Shown: positions 7,207 to 13,532, counted from the stretch's first letter. The stretch is 14,230 nucleotides of DNA from a bacterium (GCA_027310975.1 DAICZV010000016.1:1-14230); one strand, 5' to 3'. Notes: a model not told the origin generated them from the letters alone. A program made the numbers and translations.

Positions 7207-7223
7207 CCGGAAGAAAGTAGGAT
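7194..7223 (+). promoter_or_regulatory. Divergent promoter for the 231-residue gene
   Basis: TTGACC (7194-7199), an 18-base spacer and TAGGAT (7218-7223). Transcription would start near 7230, giving a leader of about 30 bases that contains a good Shine-Dalgarno sequence (AAGGAG at 7247-7252, 6 bases before the ATG). The -10 box is weaker than its minus-strand partner. Confidence 0.5.
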
Positions 7224-7258
7224 AGAGCCAGACATATTTCAAAAAAAAGGAGACCGGC

Positions 7259-7954
7259 ATGGGTAAACGACGCACTGTTTATTCCGACGATCCAAGCCAT
7301 TATGTGATAACGACTGATGCCAGGCACGAAAACTTCGGGCCTATCAGCAGATTTCTGCACAACGTCGTCACGAACCTAAAACCGTCCGCGATCACGTACG
7401 GCGATGAGGGCCGGGCCGAAATGGAGATATTCAGGTATAAGATGACCGCCGGAACCGCCAGGGAATACGCGGTCGGCGCCGTCTTAATACCGATGAATTT
7501 CCAAAGGGTCAGGATTATCATTGCCGGCAGCAATGAAGACGCCTACCGCCCCATCATCTCGGCCAGGATAAACTTTATTGAAACCGCCGGTAGCGCCAAA
7601 AAGGCGCTGAAAGCGATACTGAAGGCGAATAACATCGGCCCAAGGGACGACCAAGGAGAGAGCCCGCTTGCGGACTATCACCGCACCTTTGAATTTCGGC
7701 TGGAACATCGGTGGCTCTTTGAAGCCTTACTGGATTGCGATCAGGCGATAGATAAAGTTAAGTCCGTCATCTCCGCCCAGGTTGAACACAAGGCCTTCAA
7801 GCTGAATGACATTAGCTATCGGGAAGCGGTCGGCCACATTACCTATTGCCCCCAGGAAGATTGCCGCCGCTATCACCAGGCTCTAACCGAAACCCTGAAA
7901 CGCCACTACAAAATCCTGACGGAGTTCGTCAGGCCGGAATATTTTTCTCTATAG
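7259..7954 (+). CDS. Unrecognised 231-residue cytoplasmic protein
   Basis: I do not recognise a family. The protein has no signal peptide or membrane segment. It looks like a mixed alpha/beta fold. The first half holds beta-like stretches (EYAVGAVLIPMNFQRVRIIIAG at about 70-92, and ARINFIETA at about 101-109) and a helix (SAKKALKAILKANNI). The second half is mainly helical, rich in His and acidic residues (HRTFEFRLEHRWLFEALLDCDQAI, then RRYHQALTETLKRHYKILTEF). Two late cysteines (YCPQEDC) might bind metal or form a pair, but this is weak. The gene has a strong Shine-Dalgarno sequence and its own divergent promoter, and a perfect terminator follows 7 bases after the stop, so it is a single-gene transcript. 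Sharing the promoter palindrome with the peroxiredoxin operon raises co-regulation as a possibility. Confidence 0.88.
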   Translation: MGKRRTVYSDDPSHYVITTDARHENFGPISRFLHNVVTNLKPSAITYGDEGRAEMEIFRYKMTAGTAREYAVGAVLIPMNFQRVRIIIAGSNEDAYRPIISARINFIETAGSAKKALKAILKANNIGPRDDQGESPLADYHRTFEFRLEHRWLFEALLDCDQAIDKVKSVISAQVEHKAFKLNDISYREAVGHITYCPQEDCRRYHQALTETLKRHYKILTEFVRPEYFSL

Positions 7955-7960
7955 AACAAA

Positions 7961-7984
7961 GCCGCGCTGTGAAAACAGCGCGGC
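7961..7984. terminator. Bidirectional rho-independent terminator
   Basis: A perfect 10-base stem, GCCGCGCTGT with ACAGCGCGGC, closed by a GAAA loop on the plus strand. It is followed by GATTTATTTA on the plus strand and TTTGTTCT on the minus strand. It lies between the convergent 231-residue gene and the DUF192 gene and can serve both. Confidence 0.85.
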
Positions 7985-7999
7985 GATTTATTTACCATC

Positions 8000-8509
8000 C
8001 TATTGGAAGCTCCCGGCCGCGGGCGAACCCGGTAGAAGCGGCTTGACCGCGATAGTGTCCCCGGCGCTCAGCTTGAGTATCTGAACGCGCCCGGCGTGGA
8101 GCTCCAGCACGCGGTCCACCGGCTCCGGCGGGTAATAGATTTGAAGCGCGGAATCGGGCGTGCCCGGCGCGGGCGGCGGGACGTTCTCGGTGTACCCCAC
8201 GACCGTGTGGCCGCTTATCCAGACAATATCTATCGGAAAGTTCATGTCCTTCATCCAAAAGCCGTAGCTTTCGGCATCCGGAAAGATAAAGTACATCCCG
8301 TTGTTTATCCCCAGTGTCGCCCGGCCGCTCAAGCCCTGGGCCCGGTCGGCCGCGGTTTTGGCCGTGTCGGCGACGATGTACTGGTTGTTCATCTTAATAT
8401 CCACCTGGTCGCCTATCTTCGCAATTTGGCTCATGATGGACCAAAGGTAAAGGCCGCCGCCGATGGCCATGCCGATGAGCACTATCGCTATCTGGGTGTA
8501 CTTATTCAT
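8000..8509 (-). CDS. Membrane-anchored DUF192 protein
   Basis: A 169-residue protein of the DUF192 family, whose function is not established. One N-terminal transmembrane helix (about residues 7-26, IAIVLIGMAIGGGLYLWSIM) anchors it, leaving the DUF192 domain (about 45-160) outside. Family hallmarks are RAQGLSGRATL, GMYFIFPDAESYGFWMKDM and NFPIDIVWI, followed by a Pro-rich loop (PPPAPGTP) and LELHAG. No cysteine or lipobox is present near the N-terminus. TATAAT at 8527-8522 lies 12 bases before the ATG, so the leader would be about 5 bases with no Shine-Dalgarno sequence. The gene may also be cotranscribed with the methyltransferase gene, which ends 20 bases upstream. Stop is TAG. Confidence 0.92.
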   Translation of the reverse strand: MNKYTQIAIVLIGMAIGGGLYLWSIMSQIAKIGDQVDIKMNNQYIVADTAKTAADRAQGLSGRATLGINNGMYFIFPDAESYGFWMKDMNFPIDIVWISGHTVVGYTENVPPPAPGTPDSALQIYYPPEPVDRVLELHAGRVQILKLSAGDTIAVKPLLPGSPAAGSFQ

Positions 8510-8521
8510 CCCGTTCTTTTT

Positions 8522-8527
8522 ATTATA
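8522..8527 (-). promoter_or_regulatory. Consensus -10 box for the DUF192 gene
   Basis: A perfect TATAAT (minus strand 8527-8522) lies in the short gap after the methyltransferase gene. It predicts a start of transcription only about 5 bases before the ATG. No good -35 box is visible; TTTTGC-like sequence in the upstream gene is the best candidate. Confidence 0.45.
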
Positions 8528-8529
8528 CC

Positions 8530-8997
8530 CTACCGCGTCAGCGCAAAAACGGCGATGCCGAAGGCGACCGAAACGTTCAGCGATTCCTTCTTCCCCCGCA
8601 TGGGTATCTCCACCGTCTTATCCGCCATTTTAAGCACCGTAGGCGGCAATCCCTTCACCTCGTTCCCCAGAACGAGCGCCGCTTTGCCGGAAAACCTTGC
8701 TTGGTCGTACGGCACGGAACCCCGCCCCTGTTCCAGGGCGAATATCTTGTATCCCTCCGCCTTCAGTTCCTTAATGACCGTCCTGGTCGCCCGTTTCTTC
8801 TCCCAGGCCACCGTGCGCTCCGCTCCCAGGGCCACTTTCGCCACGTCGCCCCGGACGTTGCCGAACCGGTCCAAAGGCGTCCCCGTTATGCCGCAAAGAT
8901 ACAGCTTCGCGACCCCGGCGGCGTCCGCCGTCCGGAAGATAGACCCCACGTTGTGCAAGCTCCGGATATTGTGGGCCACGACGACCAGTTCTTTCAT
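8530..8997 (-). CDS. SpoU/TrmH-family RNA 2'-O-methyltransferase
   Basis: Transfers a methyl group from S-adenosylmethionine to a ribose 2'-OH in tRNA or rRNA; the target base cannot be assigned. It is 155 residues, so it is a catalytic SPOUT domain without the N-terminal substrate-binding domain of larger SpoU proteins. The three SPOUT motifs are visible: NIRSLHNVGSIFRTAD (10-25) with the conserved Asn and Arg, LVLGNEVKGL (about 107-116) and IPMRGKKESLNVSVAFGIAV (about 130-149), which form the knot and the cofactor pocket. The start ATG 8997 has no Shine-Dalgarno sequence but lies 7 bases after TAAAAT preceded by TGC, so a leaderless mRNA is predicted. DUF192 follows after 20 bases. Confidence 0.93.
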   Translation of the reverse strand: MKELVVVAHNIRSLHNVGSIFRTADAAGVAKLYLCGITGTPLDRFGNVRGDVAKVALGAERTVAWEKKRATRTVIKELKAEGYKIFALEQGRGSVPYDQARFSGKAALVLGNEVKGLPPTVLKMADKTVEIPMRGKKESLNVSVAFGIAVFALTR

Positions 8998-9004
8998 TCC
9001 ATTA

Positions 9005-9010
9005 ATTTTA
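9005..9010 (-). promoter_or_regulatory. Extended -10 box for the RNA methyltransferase gene
   Basis: TAAAAT (minus strand 9010-9005) with TGC directly upstream makes an extended -10. It lies 7 bases before the ATG, so the first transcribed base would be at or beside the start codon. The -35 region overlaps the upstream terminator stem and is poor (TTATAG). Confidence 0.5.
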
Positions 9011-9012
9011 GC

Positions 9013-9044
9013 AAAAAAAGAGCCCCGCTATAATACGCAGGGCT
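9013..9044 (-). terminator. Rho-independent terminator of the 77-residue zinc-ribbon gene
   Basis: On the minus strand AGCCCTGC (9044-9037) pairs with GCGGGGCT (9028-9021) around an 8-base loop, with one A/C mismatch, followed by CTTTTTTT. It stops transcription from the zinc-ribbon gene before the methyltransferase promoter. A second small hairpin, TTCACC with GGTGAA (9045-9060), lies directly before it. Confidence 0.75.
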
Positions 9045-9079
9045 TTCACCGACTGGTGAAACTATAATGTTAACTAAGA

Positions 9080-9086
9080 AAGGAGG
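9080..9086 (-). other. Anti-Shine-Dalgarno-like CCTCCTT in the zinc-ribbon 3' tail
   Basis: In the untranslated tail of the 77-residue gene the minus strand reads CAACCTCCTTTCTTAG, containing the core CCTCCTT(TCT) found at the 3' end of bacterial 16S rRNA. It is preceded by GGCTG, as in 16S. On the plus strand it would read as AAGGAGG but no gene starts there. Confidence 0.4.
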
Positions 9087-9132
9087 TTGTGACTCAGCCG
9101 GTGCGGGCCATATTTGCGGCCTAGAATGGGAC

Positions 9133-9366
9133 TTACTCGCCGATGAACCTGGCGAGGTTTGTGATTTTCACAGACACCGGTTTTTGCAACCGGCCGCTTG
9201 GATTAACCGTCCAAGTGCTGGTATCCGGCACATCCGCGGGAGTGAAGTCATTCTTTATTTCAAGTGGCGACCCACACTCAAGACACGTCAGGTCGCCTAT
9301 TTCATCCTGCTTGGCGACAATTTCGTCAGTCGTGAAAACATGCCTGCAACTGATGCACTGATACAT
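9133..9366 (-). CDS. Small zinc-ribbon protein (77 residues)
   Basis: A small cytoplasmic protein with a four-cysteine zinc ribbon: C4 and C7 (MYQCISC) and C28 and C31 (LTCLECG), separated by an acidic helix-like loop (TTDEIVAKQDEIGD). The C-terminal part (about 35-77) is charged and has no recognised motif. It recalls short FmdB- or YgiT-like ribbon proteins, but I cannot assign a family. Translation has the best ribosome binding site in the window, AAGGAGG at 9377-9371, 4 bases before the ATG; an ATG 4 bases earlier is in another frame and closes soon. A promoter lies at 9419-9447 and a terminator at 9013-9044, so the gene is a single transcription unit with an 88-base 3' tail before the terminator stem. 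Confidence 0.85.
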   Translation of the reverse strand: MYQCISCRHVFTTDEIVAKQDEIGDLTCLECGSPLEIKNDFTPADVPDTSTWTVNPSGRLQKPVSVKITNLARFIGE

Positions 9367-9407
9367 ACATCCTCCTTAAGTTATATTCTATTGAAAAGGA
9401 CTGCTTT

Positions 9408-9423
9408 AACTTGTCCACAAGTT
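9408..9423. promoter_or_regulatory. Palindrome over the -10 region of the zinc-ribbon gene
   Basis: AACTTGTCCACAAGTT has 7-base arms around CC. It overlaps the proposed -10 box, which is a typical repressor position. It also contains TTGTCCACA, a sequence matching the relaxed DnaA-box pattern, so either a regulator site or an isolated DnaA box is possible. Confidence 0.5.
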
Positions 9424-9447
9424 AGCATGCTTGACCAAATATGTCAA
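9419..9447 (-). promoter_or_regulatory. Promoter of the 77-residue zinc-ribbon gene
   Basis: On the minus strand a perfect TTGACA (9447-9442) is followed by a 17-base spacer and an extended -10, TGC-TAACTT (9424-9419). The hexamer itself matches only three consensus positions, which fits a regulated promoter. The leader would be about 45 bases and carries AAGGAGG. TAGAAT farther downstream is an alternative -10. Confidence 0.5.
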
Positions 9448-9464
9448 CTATGGCTAAAAGAAAG

Positions 9465-9491
9465 CCCGGCCATTGAAAAAGCCGGGTTTTT
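9465..9491. terminator. Rho-independent terminator, usable on both strands
   Basis: CCCGGC (9465-9470) pairs with GCCGGG (9481-9486) around a 10-base loop, with TTTTT on the plus strand and CTTTCTTTT on the minus strand. By gene order it would end the minus-strand transcript that carries the 52-residue gene and the structured region at 9501-9593. Confidence 0.7.
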
Positions 9492-9500
9492 AAATACAAA

Positions 9501-9593
9501 GCAGGCGCGGCGGGAAGGAGGTAGTCTCCGGAACCGCGTAACTACTGGGTACCCCCATGCGCGGCCCGTCGATTGCCAAACCCGCCGGCCTGC
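9501..9593 (-). ncRNA. Candidate structured RNA downstream of the 52-residue gene
   Basis: There is no coding frame of note here. The ends pair in a GC-rich stem of 13 base pairs with a single bulge: GCAGGC and CGGCGGG (9501-9506, 9508-9514) with CCCGCCG and GCCTGC (9581-9593). Inside are smaller stems: GGAG with CTCC (9517-9529), CCGCG with CGCGG (9534-9538, 9560-9564) and TGGG with CCCA (9546-9557). A terminator follows on the minus strand, which is why I assign that strand. It does not match tRNA, SRP RNA or other small RNAs I know. It may be an independent RNA or a structured 3' tail of the preceding mRNA. It also holds a second CCTCCTT on the minus strand (9521-9515). Confidence 0.45.
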
Positions 9594-9602
9594 CACCAAT
9601 TT

Positions 9603-9761
9603 TTACCTCTTTACCCGGTCATCGTTCTTGCGCGAACCCCTCCACCTCTTGGCGGACTTGCTCTTATTGATCTTGCTCAGTCTTTTCCCGCACTGCGGAC
9701 ACATTCGGGTGTTCGCGTATCCAGGGACCACGTGACCGTTGGGACATTGGTAACCACACAT
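9603..9761 (-). CDS. 52-residue zinc-ribbon protein with basic tail
   Basis: A small gene that a length cut-off would miss. It reads MCGYQCPNGH at the start, and MCPQCGKRLSK at 20-30, so C2, C6 (with H10 near) and C21, C24 can form a zinc ribbon. The rest (residues 29-52, with repeated Lys and Arg: KSKSAKRWRGSRK) is strongly basic, which suggests binding to nucleic acid or ribosomes; that is inference. AGAGG lies 7 bases before ATG 9761, and a promoter (TTGCCA, 17 bases, TAAAGT at 9827-9799) stands upstream. Stop TAA is at 9605-9603. A longer overlapping frame at 9677-10054 on the same strand is rejected because it would run antisense to nothing but overlap the end of the large secreted gene and lacks motifs. 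Confidence 0.75.
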   Translation of the reverse strand: MCGYQCPNGHVVPGYANTRMCPQCGKRLSKINKSKSAKRWRGSRKNDDRVKR

Positions 9762-9798
9762 AAATTAACCTCTCTTTTTTTTAAATGAACTTGACCGC

Positions 9799-9827
9799 AC
9801 TTTAACACGCAGTTTACCTTTTGGCAA
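9799..9827 (-). promoter_or_regulatory. Promoter of the 52-residue zinc-ribbon gene
   Basis: On the minus strand TTGCCA (9827-9822), a 17-base spacer and TAAAGT (9804-9799). Transcription would start near 9792 and give a leader of about 30 bases with AGAGG before the ATG at 9761. It lies just after the stop of the large secreted gene. Confidence 0.5.
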
Positions 9828-9836
9828 ACCGCGCCC

Positions 9837-12800
9837 TCAATCCACTGCGTGGAGGTAAAAGTAAGCGTCTTTATTGGAATCTCCCGACCAGTAGCCGTCG
9901 ACATAGCTATTCCCAGCACTACCGTAAACCACGTTAGTATTGTAGGGCGATGGCCCATCAATAGGCGCCAACCAGTACTCGCGGCCAGCGAATAAATCAA
10001 CTGGATCTGCAAACGCATAGATATTCTCTCCCTGGTCGCAACTTGAACAGCCACTATTTATGATTAGACTGGATGTCGCCAAAATTGTGCCGGGCGTGCC
10101 ATGATTGTCGGCGGCAATAACTAAATAACTAGCTGCGTAACTAGTACTGTTATGGCTATTACCGACCCACATTGCCACCTGGTCAATGGCGGCGTCACGG
10201 CTCATAAGGAACTTTTGGCTCTGGCCAGCGATTAACCCAATATTTGAGCCGTGGTCTCCTTGGTGCGGTAGCGGAACGTAACCAGCCGGAAAATTCCAAT
10301 CACGTTCCATCACATCGGAGACGTTCCCGAAATCGTCTATGGCCCTAACGCCAATTTTATATTTATTTCCAAAAATTACGGGTAATGACACCTGCCGCCA
10401 CGTGCCTACACTAGCCGTGGGTAACCATAAATTATCCATTAAAACAGTTGATGTTGTGTAGTTAAATTCATACCGCAAAGAACCATCCGGCGTATCCGAA
10501 TCGACCGCCGATGGCCAACCGGCGCTCAGGATTGAGTGGAATGATTCAAAATCAAAGCTGATGTCGCTCGGCGGGTTCGGCCGCGTGGAGGTCGGCGTGT
10601 CTGGCTGGAAATAATATTTCTCTTGATCCGCGGCCGCAAGATGAAACCCTTGATTGTAGCCAACGTGGTAATCGTAAAACGCGACTGTGATGTAATCATC
10701 CGATGTAAAATCTTGAACACTACTTTCGTCAATCGGAACTATAAAATGGTTATCCTCTAAAGCTCCGGAGAAAGCCAGGTGATATAAATCACCTCCGACC
10801 GTGTCACAAGCGCTCGCTCGGTCCGGTAAGATCAATATTTTCCGCGCCGGACCGATACCATACCCGCACTGGGGATACAAAAGCGTAAGCGCCGAACTGG
10901 CCGCCGCATCAAAGTATGTTGGTATATATTCTTCGCCTACCGGATCGCTGTCAAAATAGAAAACTGCTCCATCCCAAAATCCATTATCGCCGCCCATAAC
11001 TAATGGATAATGGTCATAATAAGCGTCCAAAACGTACTGGACAGAGCTTGTCACGCGCGGGTCTTGGTACAAACGTAAATCGGAAAACAGACTCGGCACG
11101 TCAACACTGACGGAGACCGGCTCTGATATCATCTCATCGTTACTTAATGCTTGAATGGACAAGTGGTAAACGCGGCCGACCTCAATTATCCCGATTGTCG
11201 CGCTTGTTGCCGTCGTGCTCGCGAGAATCGCGCTTGATGACGCGTCTTTGACGATGTAATGCACAGTGGACGTGGTGCCACTTGCATTACTCGCCTCGCT
11301 CCACCTCAGGTCTATCGCCAACGATGAAGTGGAAAATACGGCTGTCGCTGTTGCAATGACTGGCAATGTGGAAGAGGTAGTTGACGCCGCCTCTTCCGTT
11401 GATGTTGCTGTTGATGTGGCTGTTGATGTTGATTCTGACGCTGGCACTGCTTCGCAAACGGCACTGGACTTGGGGCTGGGGCAAGCCAGGATTGCAAAAT
11501 CGGCGCTGTTCTGGTCGGCGTCCTGGAACACCCCGTATGCGTATATGCGCTGGATGCTTTCCCCGCCCGCCGGCTCCGGCGCGCAGCCCCCGTCACAATC
11601 ATTGGCGTTCCCCCAGCCAACCTTGTCTTTTACGTCGCCATTCGGGTCCTTGAGCGCGAGCGTGTTACCGGCCGTTAAGGGATGCGTCGTGAAAACATCG
11701 GCCGCGAAAGTGGATGATGGATGGGCGATCAGCAAATATCCGTGCGAAGTGATCGTCTTGCCCTCAAGCAAGCTCTTTGGCGCGAACGTGCCGAAAGACG
11801 AACTGCTGCTTGTTTTCCTCTGCGCGTACCAGTCCGTCAAACTCACTGCCGTATCATTCGGGTTATATATCTCCACGAACTCCTCATGCGTGCTGGAAGC
11901 GGAGGTAATTTGCACTTCCGTGATGAGCAGTTTTGGGTACACTACCGGTTGATTCACGGTCGTACCGCCTCCTCCTCCACCACTACCTCCGCTAACATAG
12001 CTAACGTGATTGACGCTTTGGTTTTGTTGGGCCGGCGTGGTTGTTGATACCGCGGTACTGGTCGCCTGCTGTGTCGTGGTTTCGCCTTTGTTCGTATCTT
12101 TTGGCGCTCTTTCTTCATCCGCCAACTGGGCTGTGTCTTGCGCCGCTTGAATGGCTTGCACTTGCTTCCCGATATCGTCAAGTTGCGCAGCGATTTCCGC
12201 GAGCTTCGCCTGCTTTTCAATTTCGCTCATAACGGCTACGTTTGGGGGCGGCGGCGCATTTACATTTTTAAATGTTTCAATATTTAAATTTTCCGGAGCT
12301 TGGACATCATTAGTTATCTCCTCCTGGCTACGATCTGGAACCGTTACTGCCGAGCCGACCGATTTATGGTTTTGCAGGATCATATCCACCAGCGTGCCTG
12401 CGGCGGACAGCGTCGCCTCCCTCACAGACGCGGCGGCATTGCTTACCGTGGTTACTATTGAACCGACCAGCGTTTCTTGCGGCGGCTGTATTTTAGCTTC
12501 CTTGGTGGCCGCTTTCGCTGCATTGATGAATAACCCTATGACACCAGCCGAATACTGCACGGCTTTGGTTGAGAGGCGGGACCAGTAATTTGACATTACT
12601 ACGTCACCACCGATTTTTTTAATCAACAGGGATATATTACTGCTATAAGTCTTTACAACATTGTAATCACTACTAGCCTCTTTCAAGAAAAGGTTATACT
12701 CAACACCGCCATCACTCCCTATACCGCACATGTAATCATTGCACGATTCTAAATAATCCGGTGTGGGCTCACCATACCCGCTCTGTACTCCTATAGTCCT

Positions 12801-13532
12801 ATCACTGTAGAAATTATTATTTGAGTAAGTCGCTATCCCGTTAAAGTAAGAGTCTAAATTATCCAATCCTATTGGACTTATTCCTCCTAATCTCGCTTTC
12901 AAATCCTCATCGGGAGCACCGAGTGTGAATTTTGACGTCCAATCCTCGTAGGAATCTCCATTCGCGTGTGGGTCGTTCCTCGTATGCGCCGGCACGCTCG
13001 CGTCCTCTATCAAATGGATGACGTGCCCCAGGGCGAACATCGCCTTTTCCCACTCTCCTTTCGTGTAATACTCTATGGCTTTTTTCCAGGTGAAGTCCGT
13101 CTCGGTTGTTATCGCTCCCAGATTGCCGGTCTGCGCGGCCGTCAATATTGAAGCGACCGTCGGCACCACTTTGTACAAAAGGCCGTTTTGGTTGCCGCTG
13201 TCCTGCGCCCAATTTTTAGACGACTCCCAATTGCCGATGCTTAACGGATTGACCGAGGCATCGTAAGTGAGGCCGCGTTCATAGACTGGGTCATAAAAAT
13301 GATTCCCCCAACGCGGCGCGTCGTCCTCGCGTCTCGCGCCATCCACCAAATAGTCCGTCAGGGCCTCGGGGAATTTATCGGCATAGTTTTGGTTATAGAA
13401 CCGAACGGCCTCTTGGGTTAAATAAGAATGCGTATCGGAATGATACGCATTCGCATTTTTTACGCTAATAAAAAATCCTGCGACAAGTGCAGGGATAAAA
13501 ATAAAAAGTATTACATGTTTTCTATTTTCCAT
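9837..13532 (-). CDS. Giant secreted protein with zinc-dependent phospholipase C / S1-P1 nuclease-like domain
   Basis: 1231 residues. Residues 1-29 are a signal peptide ending ANA/Y. Residues about 30-340 resemble the zinc-dependent phospholipase C/S1-P1 nuclease fold. Likely metal ligands are H31 or H35, D70/D71 (GARREDD), H78 (GNHFYDP), H173, D177 and H183 (GHVIHLIEDASVPAH), H189 and E196 (PHANGDSYEDW). Then come an Ala-rich helical part, a coiled coil (about 435-474), a Gly-rich linker (about 513-525), a lamin-tail-like domain (about 530-685; LLITEVQ, EFVEIYNPN, LTDWY), a Ser/Thr linker (about 694-720), an Fn3-like domain (about 724-814), an unrecognised domain (about 815-984), a second Fn3-like domain (about 984-1082) and a C-terminal beta-rich module with YWLAP (to 1231). 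No sortase signal is seen. It probably hydrolyses extracellular phosphodiesters; whether lipid or nucleic acid is unknown. The start overlaps the upstream gene by 22 bases and lacks a Shine-Dalgarno sequence, so coupling is likely. Confidence 0.85.
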   Translation of the reverse strand: MENRKHVILFIFIPALVAGFFISVKNANAYHSDTHSYLTQEAVRFYNQNYADKFPEALTDYLVDGARREDDAPRWGNHFYDPVYERGLTYDASVNPLSIGNWESSKNWAQDSGNQNGLLYKVVPTVASILTAAQTGNLGAITTETDFTWKKAIEYYTKGEWEKAMFALGHVIHLIEDASVPAHTRNDPHANGDSYEDWTSKFTLGAPDEDLKARLGGISPIGLDNLDSYFNGIATYSNNNFYSDRTIGVQSGYGEPTPDYLESCNDYMCGIGSDGGVEYNLFLKEASSDYNVVKTYSSNISLLIKKIGGDVVMSNYWSRLSTKAVQYSAGVIGLFINAAKAATKEAKIQPPQETLVGSIVTTVSNAAASVREATLSAAGTLVDMILQNHKSVGSAVTVPDRSQEEITNDVQAPENLNIETFKNVNAPPPPNVAVMSEIEKQAKLAEIAAQLDDIGKQVQAIQAAQDTAQLADEERAPKDTNKGETTTQQATSTAVSTTTPAQQNQSVNHVSYVSGGSGGGGGGTTVNQPVVYPKLLITEVQITSASSTHEEFVEIYNPNDTAVSLTDWYAQRKTSSSSSFGTFAPKSLLEGKTITSHGYLLIAHPSSTFAADVFTTHPLTAGNTLALKDPNGDVKDKVGWGNANDCDGGCAPEPAGGESIQRIYAYGVFQDADQNSADFAILACPSPKSSAVCEAVPASESTSTATSTATSTEEAASTTSSTLPVIATATAVFSTSSLAIDLRWSEASNASGTTSTVHYIVKDASSSAILASTTATSATIGIIEVGRVYHLSIQALSNDEMISEPVSVSVDVPSLFSDLRLYQDPRVTSSVQYVLDAYYDHYPLVMGGDNGFWDGAVFYFDSDPVGEEYIPTYFDAAASSALTLLYPQCGYGIGPARKILILPDRASACDTVGGDLYHLAFSGALEDNHFIVPIDESSVQDFTSDDYITVAFYDYHVGYNQGFHLAAADQEKYYFQPDTPTSTRPNPPSDISFDFESFHSILSAGWPSAVDSDTPDGSLRYEFNYTTSTVLMDNLWLPTASVGTWRQVSLPVIFGNKYKIGVRAIDDFGNVSDVMERDWNFPAGYVPLPHQGDHGSNIGLIAGQSQKFLMSRDAAIDQVAMWVGNSHNSTSYAASYLVIAADNHGTPGTILATSSLIINSGCSSCDQGENIYAFADPVDLFAGREYWLAPIDGPSPYNTNVVYGSAGNSYVDGYWSGDSNKDAYFYLHAVD

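Noticed and set aside
9080..9090. AAGGAGG followed by GTG as a plus-strand gene start
   Set aside because: The spacing is only 2 bases and the frame closes after 11 codons.
9501..9593. tRNA reading of the structured region
   Set aside because: The end stem could pass for an acceptor, but there is no T-loop GTTCGA motif, no anticodon arm of 5 pairs with a 7-base loop, and no 3' ACCA in register.
9067..9735. Plus-strand 222-codon frame opposite both zinc-ribbon genes
   Set aside because: It runs antisense to two zinc-ribbon genes, crosses a terminator and a GC-rich stem, and its composition is not protein-like.
9677..10054. Minus-strand 125-codon frame across the end of the large secreted gene
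   Set aside because: It overlaps the confident secreted gene and the 52-residue zinc ribbon in a different frame and has no motif or ribosome binding site.
11266..11952. Plus-strand 228-codon frame opposite the lamin-tail region
   Set aside because: It mirrors the Ser/Thr-rich linker as Val/Asp repeats; no ribosome binding site or promoter.
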